From Clostridiaceae bacterium (GTDB taxonomy: Bacteria; Bacillota; Clostridia; DSM-8532), in the NCBI GenBank assembly GCA_012520615.1, contig JAAYNX010000174.1:1-46159 (forward strand): a stretch of 46,159 bases of DNA, read 5' to 3'. A program made the translations under genes and the position numbers. This document shows positions 22,161 through 31,955 of this stretch, piece by piece (position 1 is the first letter of the stretch; every line of letters starts with the position of its first letter). The notes beneath the pieces were generated by a model. It saw nothing but the letters and a program-made list of their open reading frames with translations, was not told where the DNA came from and did no database searches.

Positions 22161-23927
22161 ATGAAAAAACCTAAACAGCTATACAAGGTAAGAAAAATTA
22201 ACGACCTAAGGGACATGGTACAGCAAAGTGTAAAGATCTACGGCGATTTGGACGCTTTTTTGGTTAAGGACAAACTCACCGGCAACACTCATAATGTATC
22301 ATTTAAACAATTTCAAAGTGAAATTGAATGCTTGGGTACGGCCTTATGCAATTTGGGACTGAAAAACGAAGCCATCGCTATTATCAGTGAAAACAGGTAT
22401 GAGTGGTGTGTATCGTATTTAGCGGTAACAAATGGCACAGGTGTAATTGTTCCGCTTGATAAAGAATTACCGGATTCCGAGATGTGTTCACTTTTAGAAA
22501 GAAGCGACGCAAGTGCAGTTTTTTGTTCAACTGACTATTTAGATGTTTTGGTAAGAAAAAAACCGGGTCTACCCCACCTTAAAAAAATAATATGCTTTGA
22601 CCTTGAAAAGAGCGATAATGACATCCTCTCATATGACGAGCTAATTCTGAATGGAAAAGAGTTGCTTGATAATAACAATAGTACTTTTACCAACGCTTCA
22701 ATAGATCCAGATGCCATGAATATGCTGATTTTTACTTCCGGTACCACCGACCAGAGTAAAGGTGTTATGTTAAGCCACAGAAACATAACATCAGATATTA
22801 TGGCTGTATCTCAGCTGTTGTATGCCGATAATAACGACCTTATCATGTCAATACTCCCTTTGCATCATACATATGAATGTACTGCCGGTTTTCTGACAAT
22901 GGTATACTTAGGAGTTACAATCTGTTTCTGCGAGGGTCTGAGGCATATTTCTAAAAATCTTCAGGAATACAAGCCTTCGATGATAATGAGTGTACCTTTG
23001 ATTCTGGAAAATGTTTATAACAAAGTTATTAAAAAAGCAAGAAAAGAAAACCGCACCGGAGCTCTAAAATTTGGTCTTTTTGTTGCCGGCACTCTTTTGA
23101 AGCTTAATATTGATATCAGAAGAAATCTGTTTAAAGAGGTGCTGGATAATTTGGGAGGTAACCTGAGATTAGTTATTTCCGGTGCTGCCTCACTGAACCC
23201 TAAGATTAGCAAAGCACTTAGAGCAATGGGATTTAACATTATGCAGGGGTACGGTCTTACAGAATGCTCCCCCATTGTATCGGTAAATCGTCTTGATTAT
23301 TATCGCGACAAATCCGCAGGCTTGCCACTAAGCGGAATTGAAGTTGCCATAGATAACCCCGGTCCTGATGGTATTGGCGAGATAAAGGTAAAGGGGCCTA
23401 TTACCATGCTTGGCTACTATAAAAATCCTGAAGCAACTGCTGCGGTAATCCGTGATGGCTGGCTCTATACAGGTGACAACGGATACATCGACAAACACGG
23501 TTTTTTATACATATCAGGTCGTCAAAAGAATGTTATAGTAACCAAAAACGGTAAGAATATATTCCCGGAGGATGTAGAGCTATATCTCAATAAAAGCGAG
23601 TATATAAAGGAATCCCTTGTTTATGGCGTTGACAGCTCAGATGACACTGATACAATTGTTTGTGCAAAGATTGTTCCCAATATGGAGGTATTAGTTGAAA
23701 AATTTGGGCGAGTGCCTGTTCAAGATGAGCTCTACAAGATTATTAAACAAGAAGTGGTAAAAGCCAACAAGAAGCTTTCCTCCTATAAAAAAGTCAAACA
23801 TTTTGAAATCCGTGAAGGTGAATTCGAGAAAACAACCACCAAAAAGATTAAGCGGCAGGTGGAATTGGTTTCTCTAAAAACCTTGGGTGATATGTTCAAG
23901 GTTTTTAATAAAAAGGAAAAACATTGA
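22161..23927 (+). CDS. AMP-forming long-chain acyl-CoA ligase (FadD-like)
   Basis: 588-aa ANL-superfamily adenylating enzyme. The N-terminal domain has the P-loop-like motif LIFTSGTTDQSKGVMLSH and the A5 motif YGLTECSPIVSVN. Further on are GWLYTGDNGYIDKHGFLYISGR, the hinge GRQKNVIVTKNGKNIFPEDVE, and a C-terminal lysine in EKTTTKKIKR. It activates a fatty (or related) acid to acyl-AMP and transfers it to CoA or a protein carrier; chain length cannot be read. Start: ATG with AGGAG upstream. The PHP phosphatase gene follows after 9 nt. It may have a structured leader (21886-22160). Confidence 0.88.
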   Translation: MKKPKQLYKVRKINDLRDMVQQSVKIYGDLDAFLVKDKLTGNTHNVSFKQFQSEIECLGTALCNLGLKNEAIAIISENRYEWCVSYLAVTNGTGVIVPLDKELPDSEMCSLLERSDASAVFCSTDYLDVLVRKKPGLPHLKKIICFDLEKSDNDILSYDELILNGKELLDNNNSTFTNASIDPDAMNMLIFTSGTTDQSKGVMLSHRNITSDIMAVSQLLYADNNDLIMSILPLHHTYECTAGFLTMVYLGVTICFCEGLRHISKNLQEYKPSMIMSVPLILENVYNKVIKKARKENRTGALKFGLFVAGTLLKLNIDIRRNLFKEVLDNLGGNLRLVISGAASLNPKISKALRAMGFNIMQGYGLTECSPIVSVNRLDYYRDKSAGLPLSGIEVAIDNPGPDGIGEIKVKGPITMLGYYKNPEATAAVIRDGWLYTGDNGYIDKHGFLYISGRQKNVIVTKNGKNIFPEDVELYLNKSEYIKESLVYGVDSSDDTDTIVCAKIVPNMEVLVEKFGRVPVQDELYKIIKQEVVKANKKLSSYKKVKHFEIREGEFEKTTTKKIKRQVELVSLKTLGDMFKVFNKKEKH

Positions 23928-23936
23928 GGAGAATAT

Positions 23937-24767
23937 ATGACAAAAAGTACATTCCATTCACACAGTCGTTTCGACGACGGTCAAGAAGAGCTTGAAGCCT
24001 ATATAGAATCGGCTTTGACAAAGAATTTTCAAGTCTTCGGCTTTTCGGCCCATGCTCCGGTTAATTTTGAAACCGACTGGACTATGCCATTAGAATCCTT
24101 TGAAGAGTACATTGATACCACCAAGTTTTTGAAGGAAAAATATAAGGATAAAATAGAGATATATACCGGTCTGGAAACCGATTACTATCCCGGCTGTACA
24201 GACTGGCGCAGAAAGAAAGGAATTGAATACACTATCGGTGCTGTTCATTTCCTATTAGATGAGCAGACGGGGAAATATTTGCCATTAGACGGCACCCGGG
24301 AAGAATTTGAGGAAACACTTGAGTATGGTTTTAGAAATGATATTCATGCTTTATTTAAAGCCTATTTTTCTCAAATAAGAGAAATGCTCATGAAAATGCC
24401 CCCAAACATTGTCGCTCATTTGGACGTTATACGTAAAAACAATTCCGGCAATACTTTTTTTGATGAAGATGATAAGGTCTATCGGGAAGAAGTTTTAAAA
24501 ACCTTGGATATTATCTCTCTGACCAACACTATTGTTGAAGTAAACACCGGTGGTATATCCAGAGGCTATGTAAGCACTCCTTATCCGAGTATATGGGTAT
24601 TGGAAGCCTGCCGTGATATGGATATCCCAATCATGGTAAACTCGGATAGTCATCACCCGGATTCTATTGATTTTTATTATGACGAAGCTTATGCTATATT
24701 GAAAAGTATTGGAATTAACAAGCAACGAATCCTATACAAAAATGAATGGTGCGATGTAAGTTTATAG
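23937..24767 (+). CDS. hisJ: PHP-family histidinol-phosphatase (HisJ-like)
   Basis: 276-aa PHP phosphatase. The HSHSRFDDGQEELEAYIESA start resembles HisJ (H.H..fsDG). FSAHAPV, the ETDYYPG motif, AIGAVHF-like YTIGAVHFLL, VAHLDVIRK and the terminal VNSDSHHPDSI all match the family metal-binding set. HisJ hydrolyses L-histidinol phosphate in histidine synthesis. No other his genes are in the window, so another phosphomonoester substrate remains possible. It starts at an ATG with GAGGAG upstream, 9 nt after the acyl-CoA ligase, in a likely operon with it and the CsaB fusion. Confidence 0.82.
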   Translation: MTKSTFHSHSRFDDGQEELEAYIESALTKNFQVFGFSAHAPVNFETDWTMPLESFEEYIDTTKFLKEKYKDKIEIYTGLETDYYPGCTDWRRKKGIEYTIGAVHFLLDEQTGKYLPLDGTREEFEETLEYGFRNDIHALFKAYFSQIREMLMKMPPNIVAHLDVIRKNNSGNTFFDEDDKVYREEVLKTLDIISLTNTIVEVNTGGISRGYVSTPYPSIWVLEACRDMDIPIMVNSDSHHPDSIDFYYDEAYAILKSIGINKQRILYKNEWCDVSL

Positions 24768-24815
24768 CAAAGTCCTTATTGATACACAAAAGACCTTGAA
24801 AGGATTTGGCAGTAT

Positions 24816-27044
24816 ATGAAAGTAATACACCTTATCGGAGGCGGAGATGAGGGAGGCGCAAAAAGCCATGTCTTACAGCTTATAAAAGAGCTGGGAAAAC
24901 ATATAGACGCTACTCTTATCAGCTTCAGAAAGGGTAAATTCCACGACGATGCGGTTGCAATGGGTATTGACGCACGCATTGTGAAGACAGGCAATATTTT
25001 TCTCGACCTGCGGAAAACTCTTAAGCTGGTTAAAACAGGTCAGTATGATATTATTCATTCTCATGGAGCCAAGGCAAATATGATGGCTTCCATTATCAGG
25101 CGTATAACTGGTATTCCTGTAGTTACTACTGTGCATAGTGACTATCATCTTGATTACATGCACAGCCTGTTAAAAAGGTTTACTTTTGGTATAATCAATA
25201 TGATCGCATTAAGGCGAATAGATTACCATATAAGTGTATCTAGCAACCTGAAGGAAATCCTTAAAGACAGCGGTTTCGATCCTCAGCATCTCTATTCGGT
25301 GAATAACGGAATAGCCTTTGATAATGAAATCCCCTCCTGCACCAGAAAGGAATTCTTCGAGCGCTTTAATGTACCCTTTCCCGAAGATTGTGTTCTTATT
25401 GGAATTATGGCAAGGCTACATCCTGTTAAGGATCACGAAACTTTTTTGCGTGCTGCCGCAGAAGTTATAAAAGCAAATCCTGAAGCCAGATTTTTAATAG
25501 CCGGCCCCGGCGATGAGCTATTGGACCATTTAAAGCAATTTGCAGATAAATTGGGGTTGACACCATATGTATTATTCACAGGTATGGTTGAGAAACCCTA
25601 CGATTTTTTCCAGATTATCGACATAAATGTTCTCACCTCTATAAGTGAAGGGTTTCCTTATGTGGTCCTAGAAGGTGCGCGGTTTTCAAAAGTTTTTGTC
25701 AGCACCCGTGTCGGAGGTTTGAGTGAGCTGGTAGAATCAGGGGTAAACGGATATCTTGTAGAGCCGAAGGATTGGAAGACCCTTGGAGCACATCTTTCAG
25801 AATTATCACTTGATAAAAACAAGCGGGAACGCATGGGAGAGAAACTACAAGTGATGGCTGAAGCTGAGTTTTCCTTAAGAAGAATGTGTGAAAGCCAGCT
25901 ATCAATATATGAAGCTATTTTAAAAGAAGAAAGGAAAAACAAGAAAGACGGCAAGAAATATGACATCACTCTACTTGGTTATTACGGCTATAAAAACAGT
26001 GGTGATGAAGCCATTCTTATGTCCACACTTGAAGCTTTCCGGAAAATAGACCCAGAGCTGACTTTCCTTGTATTCTCCAAAAAACCTAAAGAGACTAAAA
26101 AATTATACTTAGTTGATTCTGTGCATCGCTTTAATCTTTTTAAGGTTATTCGTATCCTCAAAAAATCCAGACTCTTTTTGGCAGGCGGCGGAAGCCTTAT
26201 ACAAGACAACACCAGTACCCGCTCAATCTGGTATTATCTTACCGTTCTGAAAATGGCAAAGAAGCTGGGGATTAATTCAATGCTGTTTGCCAATGGTATA
26301 GGCCCTATTAAACGAAGCTTCAACAGGCGCTTTGCCGGAAAAGTACTTAATGATCTTCAGGCCATAAGCTTACGCGACGCCCAGTCATTCAACGAAATCA
26401 AAGCTCTGGGGATTAACAAGCCAAATATCTTTGTTTCCTCCGACCCGGCAGTGCTTTTGGAAGCCTCTGATGAAAGCAAGGTAGACGAGCTTATTCAATT
26501 GGAGAATATTCCTACCGATAAGCCATTAATCGGTTTCTCCCTCCGTAAATGGGCAAATTCAGGATATGTGGATAAAATAGCAGAGATAGCAGACTACTGC
26601 GCCGAAAAATATAATTCCCATCCTGTATTCATACCAATGCAATATCCCATGGATTATGATATATCACAAGCTATAGCAGAGAAGATGAAGTTTCCTTGTT
26701 CCATCGTAACAAGAATGTATCCCCCAGACATAATATTGGGGCTTACAGCAAGGCTCAAGGTTATGGTGGGTATGCGCCTCCACTCGATAATATATGCAGC
26801 TAATCAATGTATCCCGCTTATAGGTTTGGTTTACGAGCAAAAAGTTGAAGCGTTTTTAAAGGAAATAGATCAGCCTTCGGCAGGAAACATAGAGAACCTC
26901 GATACCGTTAAAATATGCAAGCAACTTGATATTATATGGGAGAACCGGGAAGAAATTTGCGAGGATTTGTGTAAATCCAAGAAGCGCTTGTCCCTAATGG
27001 CTGAGGCAAATGTAGCCAATGCTTATCATATGCTGAAGGAATAG
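24816..27044 (+). CDS. csaB: Fusion of GT4 glycosyltransferase and CsaB polysaccharide pyruvyl transferase
   Basis: 742 aa in one frame. Residues 1-~375 are a GT-B glycosyltransferase family 4 domain (GGGDEGGAKSHVLQLIKEL near the start; nucleotide-sugar region MARLHPVKDHETFLRAA and SISEGFPYVVLEGA). Residues ~385-742 are CsaB: LLGYYGYKNSGDEAIL, FLAGGGSLIQDNTS, NGIGPI, SLRDAQSF, VGMRLHSIIYA. CsaB adds a ketal pyruvate from PEP to ManNAc of the secondary cell-wall polymer, which then binds SLH domains. The fused GT4 may make the same polymer. Start: ATG following AAAGGATTTGGCAG; no premature stop. The nearby tagA/wecC-type genes fit the pathway. Confidence 0.92.
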   Translation: MKVIHLIGGGDEGGAKSHVLQLIKELGKHIDATLISFRKGKFHDDAVAMGIDARIVKTGNIFLDLRKTLKLVKTGQYDIIHSHGAKANMMASIIRRITGIPVVTTVHSDYHLDYMHSLLKRFTFGIINMIALRRIDYHISVSSNLKEILKDSGFDPQHLYSVNNGIAFDNEIPSCTRKEFFERFNVPFPEDCVLIGIMARLHPVKDHETFLRAAAEVIKANPEARFLIAGPGDELLDHLKQFADKLGLTPYVLFTGMVEKPYDFFQIIDINVLTSISEGFPYVVLEGARFSKVFVSTRVGGLSELVESGVNGYLVEPKDWKTLGAHLSELSLDKNKRERMGEKLQVMAEAEFSLRRMCESQLSIYEAILKEERKNKKDGKKYDITLLGYYGYKNSGDEAILMSTLEAFRKIDPELTFLVFSKKPKETKKLYLVDSVHRFNLFKVIRILKKSRLFLAGGGSLIQDNTSTRSIWYYLTVLKMAKKLGINSMLFANGIGPIKRSFNRRFAGKVLNDLQAISLRDAQSFNEIKALGINKPNIFVSSDPAVLLEASDESKVDELIQLENIPTDKPLIGFSLRKWANSGYVDKIAEIADYCAEKYNSHPVFIPMQYPMDYDISQAIAEKMKFPCSIVTRMYPPDIILGLTARLKVMVGMRLHSIIYAANQCIPLIGLVYEQKVEAFLKEIDQPSAGNIENLDTVKICKQLDIIWENREEICEDLCKSKKRLSLMAEANVANAYHMLKE

Positions 27045-27204
27045 AAGATTACAAGGTTCGAAAACAATCATAAGCGGCGTGGTTGCTGCGATTTAAAGTG
27101 CAGCATGGAATGCGGACGTAACACTTTTTGTGAGGGAGTAAAACGACAGAAGAAGCAGTGCAATTGATGTCATTCTGAATGCAGCGAACCGCCATACCCG
27201 TCAA

Positions 27205-28734
27205 TCAAATAATTCCTTTTTTGCTGCGGAAGCCGAAATAGAATATCAGTGCGGCAATAGTCCAGAAATAGGTGACCATGTAGGGCACTTCGAAAACATT
27301 CTCCGAAAGATTATGGAATAATACACCACACAGGCCGGCAAACCCTCCTGCTGCAATAAGGCGTGTATCATAATCCTTGCTTTGCTTAATTGCACGAATA
27401 GACCAGAACACCAGAAATGCTATTAATACTGCGTAAGCTGCCACACCCCAGATGCCCATCTCCACGGCAGTCTTTAACCAGAAATTATCCATATAAAATG
27501 TATCAGGCACAAGTCTCCTATTATTCATTGCCACCGCTCCGCCAAAGTGTCCCAAGCCTACACCGGTCCATTTGCGCTGCATGAATAAATCCCAGCCTAT
27601 TTGATAACGGAGAAGCCTACCCCCTGTCATACTGTTTATCCTATATTGTGGTGACAGCATATATGTTATCCTATCCATCACCGGTGGAAACAGAAGCATT
27701 GCTCCTCCCCCGGCGCCAAGGAGGAATAGCCAGCGAGGATTTATGGCAAAACAGAATATGAACATCGCTAGGGCAGCTCCTACCCACGCACCTCTGGATA
27801 GGGTAAGGACTAAGCTTAAACTCATGGCTCCAAGCAGTACAAAAAATACTAATCTATCTGTGAAGCCCCTGCCTCTTTGAAGAACCAGAGCCAGACACAG
27901 TGGAATCATTAAAATAAATATACTGCCCAGAATATTGGGGCTTTCAACTACTGAGAAAACCCTTGTGGCTGTACTGCCCTCGGCAAAATCGGTCCAGTGT
28001 GCGGGTGTGGGAACCCTCAAAATAAATTGGATAAGCCCATGAATACCCATGATTCCCCCTGCATAAACCAATAATCGGGTTATCAGATATGCCTTTTTAT
28101 CATCTGATAAGAAGCTGTTTAATACAAAAAACCATGCCATGTATTGGGCTACAAGCCGAAACCCTTCAAAGCCCAGCTGCGGGAAGGTGGAGTACCTGAA
28201 ACATAGAAATAAGGATACCGCCATAAGAAGCAGCATTGGAGAACCTACAGGGGTGCTGACAAGAGGTTTTTCTCTTTTATCAAAAAACCATACCATAAAA
28301 ACATATATTACGGATATCAAAAGATATGCCTCATCCCATAATCCGAACAAAGAAAACCAGCCCAATAAATCCCTGCCTATCTCATCAATAAATGGATAGA
28401 ACGCAACCATCGGAATTAAGAACAAGTTAATTAAAAAGAAGGCTTTTGAGTTGCTGAGCAAGGCATAGATTCTGCTTTCCTTTAAAATGACAAGCATTCT
28501 TCCTCTGAATCCGGCACTCTTTTTATTGATGCTTTCTAATAGCCGATAAAAAAATGAGCTTTCGGGTTTAAATGCACGAGTGGCAATAAAACGCAAACAG
28601 GAAGAAACCTTGCTGTTAACAATGATTTCTCCGGTTCTTTCCACCAGTCTGCCGATAAAGCTTTGTTTTATTATTTCCAGAAAGGCTAAAGTAAAGCGAT
28701 ATGTTAGGCTTTCCATAAACCATAATTCCAACAT
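27205..28734 (-). CDS. O-antigen ligase / polymerase family membrane protein
   Basis: 509 aa. After a ~120-residue amphipathic N-terminal part come about ten transmembrane segments with the Wzy_C-type motif VLTLSRGAWVGAALAMF, then a periplasm-side loop containing GVGLGHFGGAVA and FYMDNFWLKTAVEMG, which is typical of the ligase/polymerase family. It probably attaches or polymerises an undecaprenyl-linked glycan on the outer face of the membrane. It is the last of the minus-strand glycan genes (wecC, GT4, DUF4330, this gene). Start: ATG with AGAGG 7 nt upstream. Ligase versus polymerase cannot be decided. Confidence 0.82.
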   Translation of the reverse strand: MLELWFMESLTYRFTLAFLEIIKQSFIGRLVERTGEIIVNSKVSSCLRFIATRAFKPESSFFYRLLESINKKSAGFRGRMLVILKESRIYALLSNSKAFFLINLFLIPMVAFYPFIDEIGRDLLGWFSLFGLWDEAYLLISVIYVFMVWFFDKREKPLVSTPVGSPMLLLMAVSLFLCFRYSTFPQLGFEGFRLVAQYMAWFFVLNSFLSDDKKAYLITRLLVYAGGIMGIHGLIQFILRVPTPAHWTDFAEGSTATRVFSVVESPNILGSIFILMIPLCLALVLQRGRGFTDRLVFFVLLGAMSLSLVLTLSRGAWVGAALAMFIFCFAINPRWLFLLGAGGGAMLLFPPVMDRITYMLSPQYRINSMTGGRLLRYQIGWDLFMQRKWTGVGLGHFGGAVAMNNRRLVPDTFYMDNFWLKTAVEMGIWGVAAYAVLIAFLVFWSIRAIKQSKDYDTRLIAAGGFAGLCGVLFHNLSENVFEVPYMVTYFWTIAALIFYFGFRSKKGII

Positions 28735-28749
28735 GGATATACCTCTGTT

Positions 28750-29247
28750 TTATTTTTTTCTGATGTCCATTACTACGCTGTCCATACCCATTGCATAAAT
28801 AGTCTTTAAAGTAAACTTTCCTCCTACTGCAACTGCATAACGACCTATCCTTATATCAGGTAAGTCGTGCTTGTCGGCTACCTCTAGATCAATAGTAACA
28901 TCCACAAGATTAGGGCTCTGGGTTTCTATAAGGTTGCCGTCTGCGGTTTGAACAGTAATCATGGCAGGTTCTTCTCTTACATCAATTATTTTTGCATTTA
29001 CAAACCCATCATTATCAAAATAAACCCTGTCATCCTTTTTTAGAGCTTCAGTATATGATGGCGGCATTGCAAAGGATTTAACGGTTACAATATAGGTTGT
29101 TGTAGGTGCGGTACCAGAAGCTTTAATTTTGTCAGTTACAACCTTGTAACTAACTGCACCGATAGCAATCAATAGAGTCAGTAAAACAATTAAGTCAAAA
29201 ATATTTATTTTACCAAAAATACGACCTTTCTTATCAATTACTTTCAT
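28750..29247 (-). CDS. DUF4330-family membrane-anchored protein
   Basis: 165 aa. One N-terminal transmembrane helix (KINIFDLIVLLTLLIAIGAVSY), then an extracytoplasmic beta-rich domain (TYIVTVKSFAMPPSYTEALKKDD, VYFDNDGFVNAKIIDVREEP, VDVTIDLEVADKHD). This is the DUF4330 pattern; the family is often found in polysaccharide loci, but its function is not established. The ATG at 29247 was selected because GGAGG lies 7 nt upstream; an ATG at 29271 lies over that site. It lies between the GT4 and the ligase genes, so it may help to organise glycan export or assembly. Confidence 0.82.
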   Translation of the reverse strand: MKVIDKKGRIFGKINIFDLIVLLTLLIAIGAVSYKVVTDKIKASGTAPTTTYIVTVKSFAMPPSYTEALKKDDRVYFDNDGFVNAKIIDVREEPAMITVQTADGNLIETQSPNLVDVTIDLEVADKHDLPDIRIGRYAVAVGGKFTLKTIYAMGMDSVVMDIRKK

Positions 29248-29271
29248 TTCGTATCCTCCCTGTACGGTCAT

Positions 29272-30531
29272 TTATTCCGCTTTATTAAAGAGTTCTGCAA
29301 GGCTCCGGGTAAGAGCCTTTCTATCATAGCGTGCTATTTGTTCGTGATCGGGATTTATCATGCTTTCATCTTTTTTCCAGCTCTCATACATATCAAGAAA
29401 CCCTTTTTCAATAGCTTTTATATCAGCCCAATCGCAAACTATACCTGTTCTTGTACTGTGTATCAGCATGGCCGCCGCGCCTTTTTCAGGAATCACTGCT
29501 AAAATAGGGTTGCCGGTTTGTATATACTCAAAAATTTTACCTGTATAAAAGGCCTCCGAGCCCGGACCACCGCCTTCTATCAATAGCATAGCATCCGAAG
29601 CCATCATGTTTCTTAGGCACTCGCTATGCTCCATATAACTTATCGTATCTACCAACCCTGTTAATCCGTTTTTATTGATTAAGCCCTCAATCATATCATG
29701 CTTGAAGCTTCCAATAAATCGAATTAATATTTTATCTTTTTGTATTTTTCCCATTCGTACCAAATTGCCCACAGCTTCTAAAAATAAATCAGGCTTTCTG
29801 CGACCGTATAAAGCTCCTGTATAGGTTATGGTAAATTTGGGGTTTTTAATCTTTTTTTGTCCTAAATACTCAAAGTCCTCTGTATCAAATCCGTTTGGTA
29901 TTACATGCATTCTTGTTTCTAAATCAAGTCCAGGATTAAGTCTAACAAAGTTTTCCTTCATTATGGGAGTATTGGTCACAAGAATATCGGCTCTTTTTAA
30001 TACTTCCCGCTCCATCTCTTTCTCTTTTTTCATTCTGGAAAGCCTATGGGGTTTATCAATCAAATACGGGTTATTGGTCCACTCGTCTCTGAAATCAGCC
30101 ACCCAGAATAAATCAGGATATTGGTTTTTCACCTTTAATCCAAGCAAATGATCACTATAAGGCGAGGAAGTAGTGTACAGAGCATCAATATCTCCCGCTT
30201 TGATTCGTTCAAGGCAGGTTTTTACAGCTTTTTTCATCCAAAGAACTTCACCGTCGGGAATCAGTATCTTCCAAGCTACAAATTTGCCGACCTTATTAAA
30301 TACCCAAGGAAGAATAGTTAAATCATAAGCAGGAGTTCTGATAATCTCAATGTTCTCCGGAAGTTCTTTAAGCAAGGATTCATCTCTCAGAACCATTTTT
30401 TTGCTGTCCCTAGTAAGTACAACCGGTTCCCATCCATAAAGGGGCAGGTATTTTGCAAATTTGGCGCTCCGTTGTACTCCCGATCCACCTACCGGCGGAA
30501 ACTGATGGGCAACCATCAGGACTTTCTTCAC
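29272..30531 (-). CDS. GT4-type glycosyltransferase
   Basis: 419 aa. GT-B fold: VAHQFPPVGGSGVQRSAKFAKYL near the start, LYTTSSPYSDHLLGL, ADFRDEWTNNPYL, HVIPNGFDTEDFEYL, ITYTGALYGRRKPDLFLEAV and a donor-binding EAFYTGKIFEYIQTGNPILAVIPE. It is likely to add a sugar to a lipid-linked surface glycan. It starts at GTG, sharing the GTGA overlap with the wecC stop and with GGGGGAGG upstream, so it is translationally coupled to the UDP-sugar dehydrogenase gene. The donor and acceptor are unknown. Confidence 0.87.
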   Translation of the reverse strand: MKKVLMVAHQFPPVGGSGVQRSAKFAKYLPLYGWEPVVLTRDSKKMVLRDESLLKELPENIEIIRTPAYDLTILPWVFNKVGKFVAWKILIPDGEVLWMKKAVKTCLERIKAGDIDALYTTSSPYSDHLLGLKVKNQYPDLFWVADFRDEWTNNPYLIDKPHRLSRMKKEKEMEREVLKRADILVTNTPIMKENFVRLNPGLDLETRMHVIPNGFDTEDFEYLGQKKIKNPKFTITYTGALYGRRKPDLFLEAVGNLVRMGKIQKDKILIRFIGSFKHDMIEGLINKNGLTGLVDTISYMEHSECLRNMMASDAMLLIEGGGPGSEAFYTGKIFEYIQTGNPILAVIPEKGAAAMLIHSTRTGIVCDWADIKAIEKGFLDMYESWKKDESMINPDHEQIARYDRKALTRSLAELFNKAE

Positions 30532-31796
30532 GAGTTATTCCTCCCCCATCCAAGAAGGTGATATTCCATTCCGGCCTTCTCAATAGTGTCTGCGTCCCAG
30601 AAATTCCTTGTATCCAAAGTTACAGGACATTTCATTACATTACTTAGTCTAGCAAAATCAAGTTCTTTAAATTCATTATGGTTGACAGCCAAAACCAGAA
30701 GATGAGCATCCTGCGCTGCAGTATACAAATCTCTCCCCTTTGAACCGTCAAGGTCAACATGGTTGTCCACTACAACAGGCTCAAAATTACCCTGTTCTTT
30801 AAGAAGGTGTATAAGTTCAATAATAGGGCTTTCACGCATATCATCAACGTTAGGTTTATATGTGACACCCAAAATACATACCTTGACTTTTCCTCCCACA
30901 TTCTTAGTTAGATCCTTTATTCTTTGAAGAACATAGTGAGGCATTCCGTCATTGGTATTACGTGCCAGACTAATTATCTTTGCTCTTTCAGGTTGCTTTT
31001 CTACAATGAACCATGGGTCTACTGCAATGCAATGGCCTCCTACACCGGGGCCCGGCATGTGTAGATTAACCCGGGGATGCTTATTTGCATACTTAATGAC
31101 ATCCCAAGCATTTACCTTCATTTTCTCGCAGAGCATGGCCAGTTCATTTGCAAGAGCAATATTTACATCACGGTATGTGTTCTCCATTAGTTTGCACATC
31201 TCGGCAGTAGTGGCTTCAGAAACATATATTTCACCCTTTACAAAGCTTTCATATAGTTCTTTAACGATACGCCCGGATTCTTCATTTATTCCGCCAACAA
31301 CACGGCTGTTTTCTTTAAGTTCAATTAAGATACGCCCCGGAAGAACTCTTTCGGGACAATACGCCAAGTAAACATCTTCTCCAGGAATAAAACCGGATTC
31401 TTTGAGAATTTGCCCTATAAAATCTCTGGTTGTCCCGGGAGGAGAGGTTGATTCCAGTATAATAATATTGCCTTTTTTGAGATAGGGAATAATCGTACGA
31501 ATGCCACTTTCAACATAGGTAAGATCAGCGGTTTTGTCGGATTTTATTGGGGTTGGTACACAAATAATAAATGCCTCAGATTCTTCAGGTTCCACAGAAG
31601 CACGCAAAGTTCCGGACTTAACTGCAGCATTAACAGTTTCCTCTAGGTTAGGCTCTTCAATAATCACTTTTCCTTTATTTAAAGCATCGACAACTTTCTT
31701 ATTCACATCGACACCTAAAACACTATGCCCATGCGTTGCAAACATGGCAGCAGTTGGAAGACCGATATATCCCAATCCAATAATACAAATTTTCAT
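30528..31796 (-). CDS. wecC: UDP-N-acetyl-D-mannosamine dehydrogenase-like nucleotide-sugar dehydrogenase
   Basis: 422 aa. NAD-binding GLGYIGLPTAAMFATHGHSV; NADH domain CVPTPIKSDKTADLTYV; catalytic Cys in GPGVGGHCIAVDPWFIV near residue 255; C-terminal UDP-binding domain with LGVTYKPNVDDMRESP. The PGVGGHCIAVDPWF signature and length fit WecC (UDP-ManNAc to UDP-ManNAcA) better than UDP-glucose dehydrogenase, although other UDP-HexNAc substrates are possible. It opens the minus-strand glycan operon and is divergent from tagA. Start: ATG with GGGAGAAG upstream. UDP-ManNAcA would fit a wall polymer that also needs TagA and CsaB. Confidence 0.88.
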   Translation of the reverse strand: MKICIIGLGYIGLPTAAMFATHGHSVLGVDVNKKVVDALNKGKVIIEEPNLEETVNAAVKSGTLRASVEPEESEAFIICVPTPIKSDKTADLTYVESGIRTIIPYLKKGNIIILESTSPPGTTRDFIGQILKESGFIPGEDVYLAYCPERVLPGRILIELKENSRVVGGINEESGRIVKELYESFVKGEIYVSEATTAEMCKLMENTYRDVNIALANELAMLCEKMKVNAWDVIKYANKHPRVNLHMPGPGVGGHCIAVDPWFIVEKQPERAKIISLARNTNDGMPHYVLQRIKDLTKNVGGKVKVCILGVTYKPNVDDMRESPIIELIHLLKEQGNFEPVVVDNHVDLDGSKGRDLYTAAQDAHLLVLAVNHNEFKELDFARLSNVMKCPVTLDTRNFWDADTIEKAGMEYHLLGWGRNNS

Positions 31797-31888
31797 ACAT
31801 TTCTTCTCCCAAATTATTCTTAATGGCTAATTGATTGTATCACAACGGATAAATTCAGGTCAATAAATCCGTTATTTTGCGTATATTC

Positions 31889-31917
31889 TTTTCAAACATT
31901 AACGATTTTAGTATAAT
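31889..31917 (+). promoter_or_regulatory. Candidate promoter of the TagA/WecG gene
   Basis: TTTTCA (31889-31894), 17-nt spacer, TATAAT (31912-31917), about 40 nt upstream of the ATG. Confidence 0.45.
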
Positions 31918-31955
31918 CATTTGCAGACTATATAAAGACAAGGCAGGAGGAAGAA

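Noticed and set aside
27150-27185. GTCATTCTGAATGCAGCGAA, similar to a dispersed 'GTCATTCTGAGCG-AGCGAA' intergenic word.
   Set aside because: Only one short imperfect copy; no partner arm or second copy in the window.
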